This document shows, piece by piece, positions 43,897 through 54,046 of a stretch of 64,000 bases of DNA (positions are counted from its first letter, which is position 1; each line of letters begins with the position of its first letter). The translations under genes and the position numbers were made by a program. The DNA lies in assembly GCF_042100115.1 (NCBI RefSeq), contig NC_091272.1:6076001-6140000 (forward strand), given 5' to 3'. Under the pieces are notes generated by a model. The model was not told the DNA's origin and did no database searches. It saw only the letters and a program-made list of their open reading frames with translations. This stretch comes from Alternaria dauci. Lineage: Eukaryota; Ascomycota; Dothideomycetes; Pleosporales; Pleosporaceae.

Positions 43897-46092
43897 CTAC
43901 TTGCCCCCTCCAAATCTCTTCCTCGGATCATACCGCTCGAGTTCCCCTCTCGCGGTCCGGCTCGGCCGCTTCTTTGTCACTCTCTTCTCTTGGACTTTCT
44001 TCTCCGACTCTGGTCGTTTGACATCTGATCTACTAGAACCCCCGTCACGAGCAGGCGACCGCTCGCGCGTACGGCCGTCCGCCTCTCCAACCTCGCGCGC
44101 TGCAAATACAAGCTCTCTCCGCTTTGACTCAGCTTGCCGTGCCGCTGCATATGGATCCATCGGCTTGGACGGCTCCATTTTCTGCTTCACCGTCGGCTTG
44201 CGTGACTTCCCACTCGTGTCGTGCGAGTCGTCACGTCGGCGGCGTTGGTCTCTGTCCTTGTCCCCCCGTCGACGTTGGACATCGGCTTCTTGCGCTCGCT
44301 TCTTTGCTTCGATCTCCAGCTTTCGTTGGTTCCTTGCTTCACGCGCCCGCTGGATTTCCGGCTCCGCTTGTTTCTGGCGATCCGCACGCTCTCTCTCTTC
44401 CACGCGCTGCGCCTGCTGTACTCGACGGTCGTCTTCACGCTTCTCTACTAAGACTTTCTTGGCTGCGTCCTTCTTCTGTATGTCACCGTCTCCGAATCCC
44501 ATTGACCGTTTCTGCTCGTCAGTATACGCAACATATGATGGTGGATCATTCTCCGTCACGCGCGCCACCTTGTGGCACTGCCGTTCCTCGTCGCATTGGT
44601 CTTCAGCTTGACGTTTGACGCCTCGTTGTCTTGGTGAATTTGAGACACTCGGTTCGTGTTTGGCGCCTGCCTTCTCCTCGCACACTCGCTGTAATGTATT
44701 GGACCGGGCTCGTCCGGTTCCATGTAGTGTCTGCTCTTGACTAGTCTGCGTACGGTCGGTGTAGCTATCTTTTGCGTCATGTCTCTCGACGTGTTCGCCA
44801 GGATTCTGCGCCATGCTGTCTCCATGAGAGCTTGCTTCCGGTGTTAGGGTATCGTTGCGTATGGGTGAAGTTTTGAGGCGCTTGGGTGTGCTTGCGGCCA
44901 TCTCTGGCTCCCATTCGTCGTCTGACTTTCTCTTTTTCTTCGTATCCGAGTTCGAATCAGATATTATTACGGAACTTGGAGGAGTTAATGCTGTCGCGTC
45001 GTACACGATGTATTCGTCTGCGAATCTTTCGCCACCTATCATCATTACGGTCTCTCCCTTTCTTACGACCGCGTCCGATCTATCCTGCTCCTTCATCGTA
45101 CTTTCTTGTTCGCTTGACCTCCTACCAATAGGCCTTTCCTGCTCGATTTCTCCACCATTGCTTGTCTGGATAGCTTCTGTTGGGATGTGCTCGATATAGC
45201 CGTACCATTCAATCGGTACCGGATCGGAATCGTCGCTCGGTATACAAGGCTCAACAGTGCGAATGCGCTGAGGTGTGTTCGTCTCGTCGGTGATATGCTG
45301 ATCTGGCATTGACTGTGGTGTAGGCGGCGGAGTGAAACTCAAAATATGTTTCGAGGCGGCGTCTTTGCCTTCTTTGCTGATCCTAATCTCTTCGCCGCAG
45401 ATGTTGGGCAGTGAGAAACCATCAATATTCGCGTTGGTCGCGTTTCCCTGGTCGTCGAAACGAATGTCGATAGGAAATCGCTCCGAGTGTATGATGTACT
45501 CGTCTCTCGTCTCAGACCATACCTTGAACCCTGCAGTTCGAGCAGCGTCGCGCTGTCTCTTGGCTAACATCGTTGCTTTGAGCTTTGCTCGTAGCAGAGC
45601 CTTCTTGCATTGCACGGCATCACCGGTCTGGAAGGAAGAGTCGGTATAGCTTGAGCGTCTTTTCGAATCAGTCGAAATAGCGAATGGCTTGCCTAGAACG
45701 ACATCGTAAGGATTTGATGACGGCTTTGGCGAATAACGACCGATCGCGGCACTACCAATCTTGCTAACGAGCTCTTGATTGGTGGGCTCGCGACCATGAA
45801 TCTTTTTGAATTCTTCTCCATTGCTGGGTGGTAGTGTCTGTATAGAGGCGCTGCGATACCAGATGAATTCAGATGACGCAATGACCGCTTTCGATTCAGA
45901 CGGCGGGTGATTCTGCGATTGAGTAATATCCTGCTCGGATGATGCTAGAGCCGTATCGGAAGATACGTTTTCTGGCGGTGTGAATGCTTTTGTAGCCACA
46001 TCTTGGGCAGTGCCGTTAGTCGGAAGAGAAGGTTCCTCGAGAGTGGCGGCTTCATGTGTAAGGGCGTCAGTCACAGGTGCGTGCTCAGTCAT
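43897..46092 (-). CDS. Charged, largely disordered protein, 731 aa
   Basis: Single exon, function unknown. Residues about 75-130 form a compact, possibly folded part (SSEFIWYRSASIQTLPPS; FKKIHGREPTNQELVSKIG). CKKALLRAKLKATMLAKRQR is a basic helix, followed by EYIIHSERFPIDIRFDDQG. The middle is acidic or Ser-rich, with a nuclear-type basic patch TKKKRKSDDEWEPE and STPKRLKTSP. From about residue 560 a long Arg/Glu/Lys helix is predicted (RREDDRRVQ-like heptads, EIQRAREARNQRKLEIEAKK). It ends in a basic tail DPRKRFGGGK. Nuclear localisation is likely. No catalytic domain seen. No breaks in the frame. Confidence 0.7.
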   Translation of the reverse strand: MTEHAPVTDALTHEAATLEEPSLPTNGTAQDVATKAFTPPENVSSDTALASSEQDITQSQNHPPSESKAVIASSEFIWYRSASIQTLPPSNGEEFKKIHGREPTNQELVSKIGSAAIGRYSPKPSSNPYDVVLGKPFAISTDSKRRSSYTDSSFQTGDAVQCKKALLRAKLKATMLAKRQRDAARTAGFKVWSETRDEYIIHSERFPIDIRFDDQGNATNANIDGFSLPNICGEEIRISKEGKDAASKHILSFTPPPTPQSMPDQHITDETNTPQRIRTVEPCIPSDDSDPVPIEWYGYIEHIPTEAIQTSNGGEIEQERPIGRRSSEQESTMKEQDRSDAVVRKGETVMMIGGERFADEYIVYDATALTPPSSVIISDSNSDTKKKRKSDDEWEPEMAASTPKRLKTSPIRNDTLTPEASSHGDSMAQNPGEHVERHDAKDSYTDRTQTSQEQTLHGTGRARSNTLQRVCEEKAGAKHEPSVSNSPRQRGVKRQAEDQCDEERQCHKVARVTENDPPSYVAYTDEQKRSMGFGDGDIQKKDAAKKVLVEKREDDRRVQQAQRVEERERADRQKQAEPEIQRAREARNQRKLEIEAKKRAQEADVQRRRGDKDRDQRRRRDDSHDTSGKSRKPTVKQKMEPSKPMDPYAAARQAESKRRELVFAAREVGEADGRTRERSPARDGGSSRSDVKRPESEKKVQEKRVTKKRPSRTARGELERYDPRKRFGGGK

Positions 46093-46679
46093 GACTAAGA
46101 ATGACGGCTTTGTTGTACACGTGAGGTTGCTTAGTTATCTTAGACAAGTGAGGTCGCGGTTTGTTCTGGCGTCGTGGATGAAAGGCGCGACGAGCAAGCA
46201 GGGTTCAAAAAGAGTTAGCGCAGAGCTAGTACGAAAACTCGATACGCCCGCCTCGACTTCAACTATACAGCTTGACTAAGTGAATGCGACTTTTTGGATA
46301 GCCATTGTCTTCACACAGTGCGTCCACTGATACTTGGGGTATTGAACAGTTTGTAAAAAGAGCTTTTGTCCCTACACTGGGCTGCCACGTTCGTGATGGT
46401 ATCAGCGTAGATGCTCGTTGACATGCACTCGTGTAGGCCAATGACGACAAGAGATCACGTGACATATCTCCGACTAGCTCATCCGCATGAGAGTGTAACA
46501 CAAGCTGACAAAGATAAAGGATAAAAACTGAAGTGTATGAAACGACAACGTAGATTGAGATGTATTCATAGAGAAATTCAGCCTCTCACCAGGTATACTT
46601 ACAACGGTTCGTCGGGTGAATGGGAATCGACTCTTCTTAGACTTTACGTCCTACATCTTCAAGTATACTGAACTCTGCG
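46093..46679. other. Intergenic
   Basis: Upstream of the charged protein gene; no supported coding sequence. Confidence 0.4.
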
Positions 46680-46960
46680 TCACTCGGATGCATCCTCTAG
46701 AGTCTTGTGCTGACCTTTCAGTCCAAAAACTTCCGCATTGGTAAGCGGCATCTCAGCTTGCGTCACACCGATAGGCTGCTGTTGCACCCGGGAGCTTGGA
46801 GTGCAAAACTCTTGGTTGCTGACGTAGTCCTTCTCCTCTTTCTTTTGCTTCTTTATCTTCTGTCCGCGGGGATGTGGTTCTAGGCCGTCGTTGCGCTTTT
46901 ACGGTTTCGGGAGCAGGAGACATAATCTGTGGCCGTGCGGTGGCTGCTGCTGCGTCGTCA
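46680..46960 (-). pseudogene. Short interrupted gene, Lys/Gln-rich
   Basis: On the minus strand one frame ending at TGA 46680-46682 reads LEPHPRGQKIKKQKKEEKDY and AEMPLTNAEVFGLKGQHKTL, clearly protein-like. Upstream in that frame is TAA at 46899-46901, preceded by an open stretch from ATG 46960 (MTTQQQPPHGHR). The neighbouring frame from ATG 46923 (MSPAPETVK) joins the good frame if an A4 run were A3. So it is a nonsense change, a one-base slip or an unusual intron; I cannot decide. No family recognised. Confidence 0.35.
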
Positions 46961-47894
46961 TCGTCGACGATGAGGCATATGCAATGCAAGTGGTGTTTGT
47001 GTGGTTAATATCGGCCGTCCCTGCTTCCAAGTGCTGATTCTGTCATCGAGTGAGTTGGGAGTGATAGCGCTTGAATGCGCGTCAATTCAACGCGATGACC
47101 ATCCATCGGTGAGATGAGGTCTTCCGATCGAAAACCAGCACAATGGTTTTGTCGTGGTTCCTTGATCAGTCATACATGTTGGTGGTTGAGTGGGACAGCA
47201 ACTGGCTTTGGAGTTGTTCTTTGAGTTTTCGGGGTGGTTAGTCTCGATCTAGCATGCCTTGCGAGAAGGCTGCATCTCGCTTGGTGAGAAGACGCGTAAG
47301 CCACAACATCGTAGTTGACATAGTAATCGAAGATGCCAAGTCCAGAAGCCGTTGACAAGCATCGAGTGTGAACAGCCTAGAGAAAGACTTTAGTTATAGC
47401 GCTGAGCTTGGAGGGGTGGATGGCTGCGGTCGTCCTTCGGTCGGCTGTGTTGTGGGCCGTGATGAAACGCCGTACAGTGGTGCATTGCGCAAGCATCGTC
47501 AACATGCTACAGCCTGCTCAGCAGCAGCCTCTTGTGAAGAGCACTCTAGCCTGGAATGCTCCAATGGTAGATGAGACGATGAAGGCGATGATATACGAGC
47601 GAGCGAGTGGAAAGAACGGGGGGGTGGAGCAGCAGAAAAACGGTTCCCACGAGGCTGACTCTTCTAAGAATAGCCGATTAGCGGGGCAGATCGGCCGGCG
47701 TCATTGGGCAGCGGCTCCTGGCGCAATTGCAGGGATGCCCGTACAGCCTCATGGAAGACGCGTAGCCGGTGAACCATAATCACCTCGACGCCGTCGCCGC
47801 CATACATGTACTGACCTGCCAACACATCGCTCTCTCCGACCCCTGACCATCTCTCCCGTCACACGTACAGGTCAGAGGGCTATAGCATGACGCA
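46961..47894. other. Intergenic, promoter side of the Q-rich coiled-coil gene
   Basis: A 123-codon plus-strand frame at 47408-47779 has no conserved look and is not called. The rest is empty. Confidence 0.4.
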
Positions 47895-49805
47895 ATGTTA
47901 GACGAGAATCTCCCCAGTACGTGTGCCTGACTAACGCGGCCTATCGTCATGCTATCGCCATACTAACCGTCCCTAGCTTTCTTTCTCAAGGCCTCGACCG
48001 ACAAGGTCAAGCACCACGAATCCTTCTACTTCACCCAGAACGGCTCCGAGCCCGAGGCCCAGTATGCCCTCCACCACGTCGACCCAGCCTCCAACGATGC
48101 GAAGAACACCTACGCCGTAGCCTTGTTCGACTCGCGCAACCCCGACATTCTTTATGGCGAAGTCATGGCGAAGCCCGGATGGTCACATCCAACACTCTCG
48201 CAGGAGGAGATCCGCAAGAATGGCGGAGTGCCGCCCCCACCGCAGCCGATCTACCCGACCGAATTCGCAATCCAGATGTACAACCCCGACTCGCGCGTTC
48301 TGATTAAGCACTCGACGGCGAAATGGAGCAGCACGGTGAGCTGGGAGTTCAGCATTCCCCAAGTCACGTTCAGGACGCCCAGCAACTCTGCCCTCGACCG
48401 TACGATGACGGATCCAGCCGCCGACGTGAATACGCCTAGAGTCAACTTCGCGTGGCGTAAGGAGGGCAGGCTGGGCAAGGACATGACCTGCTACATGACG
48501 GGCAAATCGACCGACCCGACCGGCAAGAAGGTCAAGAAGAGCAAGGAGCCCGACATTGCCGTCGCCCTGTTCTCTGGCCTGAAGGAGTTGACCATCATGG
48601 AGTCGAATCTCTACCGTGTGGAGATTGAAGATTACAAGGGTCTCGAGGTGGCGTTGCTCATTGGGGCCGCTGTAATACGCGATTTGTTCTTCGGCGACCT
48701 CAACGAACAATTCCACATCAACGCCAACATCCGGAAGAACAGCATGCCACTGCGAGCGAGAAAGGGGTCATCACCGCTAGAAGGCCCGAACATCACAGCG
48801 CCGGTCATGACGCCCCAGCCTCCGCCCCCACCTGCGTACACCCCTTCGTCGTCGCAGTACCCACCCGAGAAGGTCCCACTCCAGCCTGCAGGAGATGCTG
48901 GCGTGAACGCACAGCCACCTCCGCCCTCGTATACCAGCAGCAGCAGTAATGCTGCCAAGCGCTCCTCCTTACCTCCGCTAGCTACGAACCAGGCGCAGCC
49001 AAGCCGGCCTCCACCGCAACAACAGCCACCCGCCCAGCTGCAGCGACCTGTGCAACAACAACAACGCCCAGTTCAGCAGCAACAACGGCCGGTTCAACAA
49101 CAGCAGCGACCCGTCCAACAACAACAGCAACGGCCAGTCCAACAACAACCACGTCCAGTTCAACAACAACAACTACCAGCCCAGCCACAGCGTCCAACAC
49201 AACAGCGTCAAGAAGGTCCCAGGCTGGACCCGCGAGCACAATGGGAGATCGACGCCGAGACTGCGCGGTTGAAGGCACAAGTAGAGGCCGAGGCACGCGA
49301 GCAGAAGCGCCAAGAAGAAGCCAGTCGTAAAGCTCGGCGCAAGCAAGAGGAAGAGCAAGAGCGGAAGACACTGCAGTTTCTTGAGCAGGAGCGCAAGCAG
49401 AAGGAACGCGAGGAGAAGGAGCGACGAAGGAAGCAGGCCGAGATTGACAAGGAGACCGAACGCCTGAAGAAGCAGTTCGGAGACCAATCCAGTCTCCTTC
49501 GTCCGTCACCACAGCCCCAGCGACACTCTGCACCACTCGTACAAGGCGGGTGGCATAACCAGCGACCAAGTCCAGTACCTCGTCCCGCCCCTGTTCCCAC
49601 GCAACCTCCGCGCACGCAGCAAACACCGGGCATATTCCTGCAGACGCCGGCTCCGCATCGTCCTGCAGCAAGTCAGAGCAGTTTTTTCAGTAACGGTCTG
49701 CCAAAGCCAGTAGCAAAGGCCAAGAAGAGCTTCTGGAGGTTGAGAACACAGAGCGAGAGCAGTGCGGAGAAGCTGATGAAGAAGAAGAAAAGTAGCATGT
49801 TTTGA
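47895..49805 (+). CDS. Conserved ascomycete protein with Q-rich repeat and coiled coil, 616 aa
   Basis: Exons 47895-47916 and 47977-49805 (60-bp intron) give MLDENLPTFFLKASTDKVKH and so on. Residues 1-250 look folded (FYFTQNGSEPEAQYALHHVD; LYGEVMAKPGW; AIQMYNPDSRVLIKH; KDMTCYMTGKS) and I believe they are conserved in ascomycetes without a known function. Then comes a Pro-rich part, a RPVQQQQ repeat block at about residues 310-380, an Arg/Glu/Lys coiled coil (about 395-470), a Pro-rich region and a basic end KKSFWRLRTQ...KKKKSSMF. No signal peptide or membrane segment. Possibly a cytoskeletal or membrane-edge scaffold; that is a guess. Confidence 0.75.
49045..49205 (+). repeat. CAA/CAG-rich tandem repeat coding RPVQQQQ units
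   Basis: At least six near-identical 21-24 bp units coding Arg-Pro-Val followed by three to five Gln. Interrupted Gln codons (CAA and CAG mixed) suggest a stable rather than rapidly expanding tract. Confidence 0.85.
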
Positions 49806-50649
49806 GCAAAAGCTAGCATTGGTCTCTTGGAGCTTGGGTCATGGCATTGGATATGGAGTTTTTGACTTTGTAAGTCTTTATGATACCAGACATTGCAATT
49901 CAATCATGTGCATTCACATCTCTCTTCTGTTGTCAGATGGGTTCCTGTTGATCTGCAATGCCCAGGTGCTATCGTTTTGGACCTTACCTCATCCGGGCTA
50001 GCGGCAAACCACAACCACTTGAGACATGCTTAACACCAACCTGGTTCTTCAAACATGCACTCCATTGCCATCAGGCTTCGTCCAAATTCGGGTCATGAAT
50101 TTCTTTCAATCCTCCTGATGTGGTCTTATACCGATTTTTCAACTTTGTGCTGGCGGTTGGCATGCTGACCAGGCTCTCTTCGCTAATTCGAAAACTTGCT
50201 CACTTGAGCACATTATTCTGGGGTCGGCATGCAGGGTCGCAGCTATAGCTCGCGCCACAACCACGATTGTGCCCATGAAGACATCTGTTCTGGGCTCTCG
50301 AACATGGACAACAAGTGTTCATTGGTTCATTATATGCATGGCTTCACATTCCCAGTGCCGTGGTTGCGGATGGACGAGTGGAAACGACCATAGTGTTTGC
50401 TTGGCAGCGGAATGTTGGCGACTTTGCTCCGCTAGGACGACGGGAGTGCGGCTAAACAGAGGATGCTGAGAGGAGGGTGCATTGGACAGGCGTGTATAAG
50501 AAGTACGGCAGCTGCATGTCAGATGCTGCATGCTTGCAGGGTAAACACTTCTTTCCTCACCCATACCTCCACTTCTCCATTCCTCTAGACCTATCTTCTC
50601 GTTCTGACTGCAACGACTCTTTCTGCACCCTGGTACCAAGCCTGAAATC
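49806..50649. other. Intergenic, promoter of the BIM1-like gene
   Basis: Contains GTGTATAAG at about 50494, some 155 bp before the next ATG, and a pyrimidine-rich leader. No gene otherwise. Confidence 0.45.
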
Positions 50650-51541
50650 ATGTTGGCCAACTCCTTCCTCGCAGTCGCGGCTCTTGTTGCTGGCGCGAAC
50701 GCTCACTTCCGCCTCCTCGCACCTACCTGGCGCGGCAGCTCCTTTGAAGAACCAGCCAGCCAATGGATCTACCCATGCGCAAATGTCAATGAGACAACAG
50801 ACGTGGCAAACCGTAAGCCCTCCTTCTTCTTCCACCCAACATCCCTCTAGTCGAACAGGCCAATCTTTAAAACTCGCTAATCTAATTGACCAACCCTAGG
50901 CACCATCTGGCCCCCAAGTGGTGGCTCCACCATCATAAACGGCAGCCACACATCCGCACTCACAGCCGTGAACCTGGCCCTCGGCTCCAACGCGACAAAC
51001 TTCAACATCACGCTCCTAGAAATGTTCAACCAAACCGGTGCAGGCTTGTTCTGCATGAAAGAGACTGGACGGGCGAATCTAGAAGAAGGATTCAAGGCAG
51101 CAGGGTACTCAGGATTGGATGACGAGAGAATCAACGGGTTGATGGCTACCGTGCAGGTCATCCAGCTGGGACACAGTGGGAGTGCGCTTTACAATGTAAG
51201 TTTGAAGTGTTTAACGAAGGATACAAAAGAGATGCGGGCAGGCCGCGGGTGGGACTGGATGAAAAAGAATGACCACTTCTGGAGGGTGCAGATTGGAGAA
51301 GAATGAAGCTAACCATTTATAGTGCGCGGACATCATGTTCAACTCTACCGCCGAACTGCTTTCGGATGATCAATGCCAGAACAGCACAGGAGTTTCTGGT
51401 GTCGCTATTGAGAATGCTGCGACTGAGACGACTAACGGGTCGGCAGAAGCATCGCCTACGCCTACTGGTGCTGCGAGTAGGCTCAGTCCTGTTGTAGGAA
51501 GCGGAATATTGGCTGCTGTTCTGGCCTGGGGGCTGTTGTAA
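50650..51541 (+). CDS. BIM1-like (X325, LPMO-like fold) GPI-anchored surface protein
   Basis: Exons 50650-50812, 50900-51195 and 51323-51541, 225 aa. Signal peptide is residues 1-18 (MLANSFLAVAALVAGANA). The mature protein starts with His19 (HFRLLAPTWRGSSF), the His-brace histidine typical of LPMOs and of the X325 copper proteins. QWIYPCAN, RTIWPPSGGS, NFNITLLEMFNQTG and LYNCADIMFN are the shared blocks. The C-terminus is Thr/Ser/Ala-rich and ends in a hydrophobic tail (SPVVGSGILAAVLAWGLL), a GPI-attachment signal. X325 relatives bind copper and serve copper acquisition or wall biology rather than polysaccharide cleavage. Introns of 87 and 127 bp. Intact. Confidence 0.87.
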
Positions 51542-51918
51542 GATGTCGCACGAGTGGACTATACCAGGGTTTGGAGTGCCTGTAAAAAGGAAAATGATCG
51601 AATTGGAGAGATGATACCTACTAACGTTTTCATGGGAAATATTAAATCTTCTTGTACCTGAACGACTGCTGTCTACTTTTAGCCACCAGCCATCTAGATC
51701 CTCTGCCCGAACATCATCCGGTCTATTCCTTACTTTCTTCGAAGTGAACCGGTGCCTCGAAGCGAGCAGAACCTGACTCTGGCAAACAAGGAAAAAGGTG
51801 TTGCTGACCGGTTTTCCCATGGGCCTTAGCGAGGTCATGCTCTGCATGATCACTAATTCCAAACGCCTCTTTGGGTATCCCGTATCGGATTTCTTCCGCC
51901 TTTGTTATTTTCACTTCG
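51542..51918. other. Intergenic, convergent genes
   Basis: Between the tails of the BIM1-like and zinc-finger genes. A minus-strand frame continues here from the zinc-finger locus in another phase (to 51723), noted but not called. Confidence 0.4.
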
Positions 51919-52239
51919 TCATTGTCCTTCCTCCCCACTCTCCATGTCACTCCCCTCATTGTCTCCATCCCCTCCTTCGTCATCTGGCAGCTCGTATTCC
52001 TGCGGTACCTCGTCTTTTGCTGGCGTGTCAGGTTGTTCTTCTTCTGAGCTTGATTCGCCTTCTGTCATGCCTGGGAAGTGTTGTCAGCAGACGCTCAGTT
52101 AGCACTCAAGTGCTTAGATAGTGAACGACAGGAACGACAGACCAGGGTCACCTTCGCGTGTCGATTTATCGCATTGTGTGCATGACTCCGCATTTTCTTC
52201 ATTGGGCCAGCGGCAGACCTCGCATGTCCATTGAGGCAT
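51919..52239 (-). CDS. RanBP2-type zinc-finger microprotein, 79 aa
   Basis: Exons 52239-52152 and 52070-51919 (81-bp intron) join in phase to 79 aa. Residues 4-23 match the RanBP2/NZF zinc-finger consensus exactly: Trp4, Cys6, Cys9, Asn13, Cys20, Cys23 in PQWTCEVCRWPNEENA...CTQC. The remainder is strongly acidic (SSSEEEQPDTPAKDEV; DDEGGDGDNEGSDMESGEEG). Such fingers bind ubiquitin, Ran or single-stranded RNA. With only one finger and an acidic tail, it is probably a small nuclear adaptor. Both exons are individually shorter than most gene-finder cut-offs, so this gene is easily missed. Confidence 0.8.
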
Positions 52240-53010
52240 CGTCGTTATTCCGCGGAGTGCTACGACTAGAAAGAGGGCAACTGAGTAGATGAGTAAACAT
52301 GCGGTGTCGCTCTTGAATTCAAGGTATACTAATGGTTGGTATTATGAATGCCGAGACTGACAGCCTGAAACGCCACACTATGGCCTTTGCAAGATACTTT
52401 GTTTCCATATCGATCTATTCTGCGATGATTCTGGTAGCAGGCTCGCTTTGTATTCTACAATGCACATTGTGAAGGTTAGGGAGGTCTGACGTGGAAAGTT
52501 TATCATTGTTTCACTGATACAAGGCTTTGTTTGACTAGACGCATGCATCAATGAGCCAAGATGTCGCCCAGACTAGTATATTCCCTGCAAAGCGAGGGTT
52601 GTGTAGACTTGCGGCAAATAGATGGCAACCAAGACCTGCAAGCAGGTCTGTCGACGGTCAAGTAGCGGATGCAAGGAACTTGGTCTCTTGTTTCTCACCA
52701 GCGACTTTTGAATCAGGGTAGGCGAGAGTGAGTCATTGCTGGCCAGTCGCACATGCTAGTGATTCAAAACTGGTTAACAGAAACTCCTGTAGGTCACCTG
52801 CTCCTAGTGAATATCATATTTCCCCTCATATCATTCATCTGTTTACTTTGCGCCTCTCTTCCTGAACGAGAAAGCTTCTTCGTTCTGTTACCATTCTCCA
52901 CTGAGCACTTCAGTTCACAACTTACTCTCAACGCCAACCTTGCGAAAGTGAGCAGCATCCTTGGAACAGGTGTCAAATTCATCAAGTCTCGTGCTACCCC
53001 ATCAAACAGT
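52240..53010. other. Intergenic between divergent genes
   Basis: Frame open upstream of 53011 to an ATG at 52753 codes a hydrophobic stretch (LLLVNIIFPLISFICLLCAS) that could be a signal anchor if the longer start is used. Otherwise nothing is seen. Confidence 0.4.
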
Positions 53011-53697
53011 ATGCATTTACCAATATCTACACCGAGTGCCCCTGCAGCTATGCGTTTGGACTCATGTCCAAACCAAGACGAAGCGAACAATGAGATCGAC
53101 GCCTGGCTATCGTCCGGTTTGCAGTCATATGTGGAAGAAGGCCAGCGTATGCGTGACGCAGCAGACGGCATTCCATCTGCAAAAACTTTGGCCATAATTC
53201 GTACTACAACGCACGCGGCAGATAGATACAAAGGGAGTTATCGTCCTCCATCGCCTGATCATTCCGTGGCAACTACTGCCGAGCCATGCCGTGACAATCA
53301 CGCGGATGTACCGCCTCGCGTGCCTGATCTCCTGAACAAGGCCCTATCAGAACGCCCTATCATCATCAAGGGCAATAACCATAACATCTACATCAACTGC
53401 GGTACTGGGCAGCAGAATATCGAATATAGCGGGCCACGCGAGGATCGGAATAAGAATGACGAGGAAGGAGACGGGGATGACGGCTATAACAACGACGGCG
53501 ACGATGGTGACGGTCAAGACAACGGCCAAGAATACGACTCGGGTGACCATCAGCCAGGGTACAGCCATGATGGTCGTGATAACGGGTATGACGGCCATAC
53601 TCGCCGTCGTGAAGTGACTTCCTACGAACGTCAAGGTAGCCCACCCGATCTAGCTTCTGCTGATGGGAGTGGTTTTGATGAGTACAGTGATTGGTAG
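53011..53697 (+). CDS. Asp/Gly/Asn-rich protein, function unknown
   Basis: 228 aa from ATG 53011 (MHLPISTPSAPAAMRLD), or 314 aa from 52753 with a hydrophobic N-terminal segment. The first half is helical (NEIDAWLSSGLQSYVEEGQR). A short conserved-looking core is RPIIIKGNNHNIYINCGTGQ. The second half is very rich in Asp, Gly and Asn (DDGYNNDGDDGDGQDNGQEY) and ends GSGFDEYSDW. No family recognised. Coding is supported by length, composition and lack of breaks only. Confidence 0.5.
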   Translation: MHLPISTPSAPAAMRLDSCPNQDEANNEIDAWLSSGLQSYVEEGQRMRDAADGIPSAKTLAIIRTTTHAADRYKGSYRPPSPDHSVATTAEPCRDNHADVPPRVPDLLNKALSERPIIIKGNNHNIYINCGTGQQNIEYSGPREDRNKNDEEGDGDDGYNNDGDDGDGQDNGQEYDSGDHQPGYSHDGRDNGYDGHTRRREVTSYERQGSPPDLASADGSGFDEYSDW

Positions 53698-54046
53698 TTG
53701 CAGGGTTGCCTATGCAAGTTGCAGCAAGTTGATTGGGTCAGTGGCAAGCTGCTATCATATGTTCGATGTGGTCAACATGTAGTATTTCGGGCATATCTCA
53801 CGGCTCAATAACTCTACATGCGGTCAACCTGATTAGAGAGAACATGGGTCAGAAGATATTAGCACCCTGTTTGTCGTTGAAGAAACGTTCGACAGCTTGG
53901 CCATGAGTTTCAGTATAGATATCATAGATTTTATAATTCGCGGGAGAGTACTACTACTATCTTCATATGCATAAGAGCAATCTTGTCACTAGACGGTTCA
54001 AGACATTGCTGTTGTCGCGATACATTTCGTCCGAACAAGCAAGTTC
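53698..54046. other. Intergenic, convergent genes
   Basis: Tail-to-tail spacer; nothing recognised. Confidence 0.4.
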
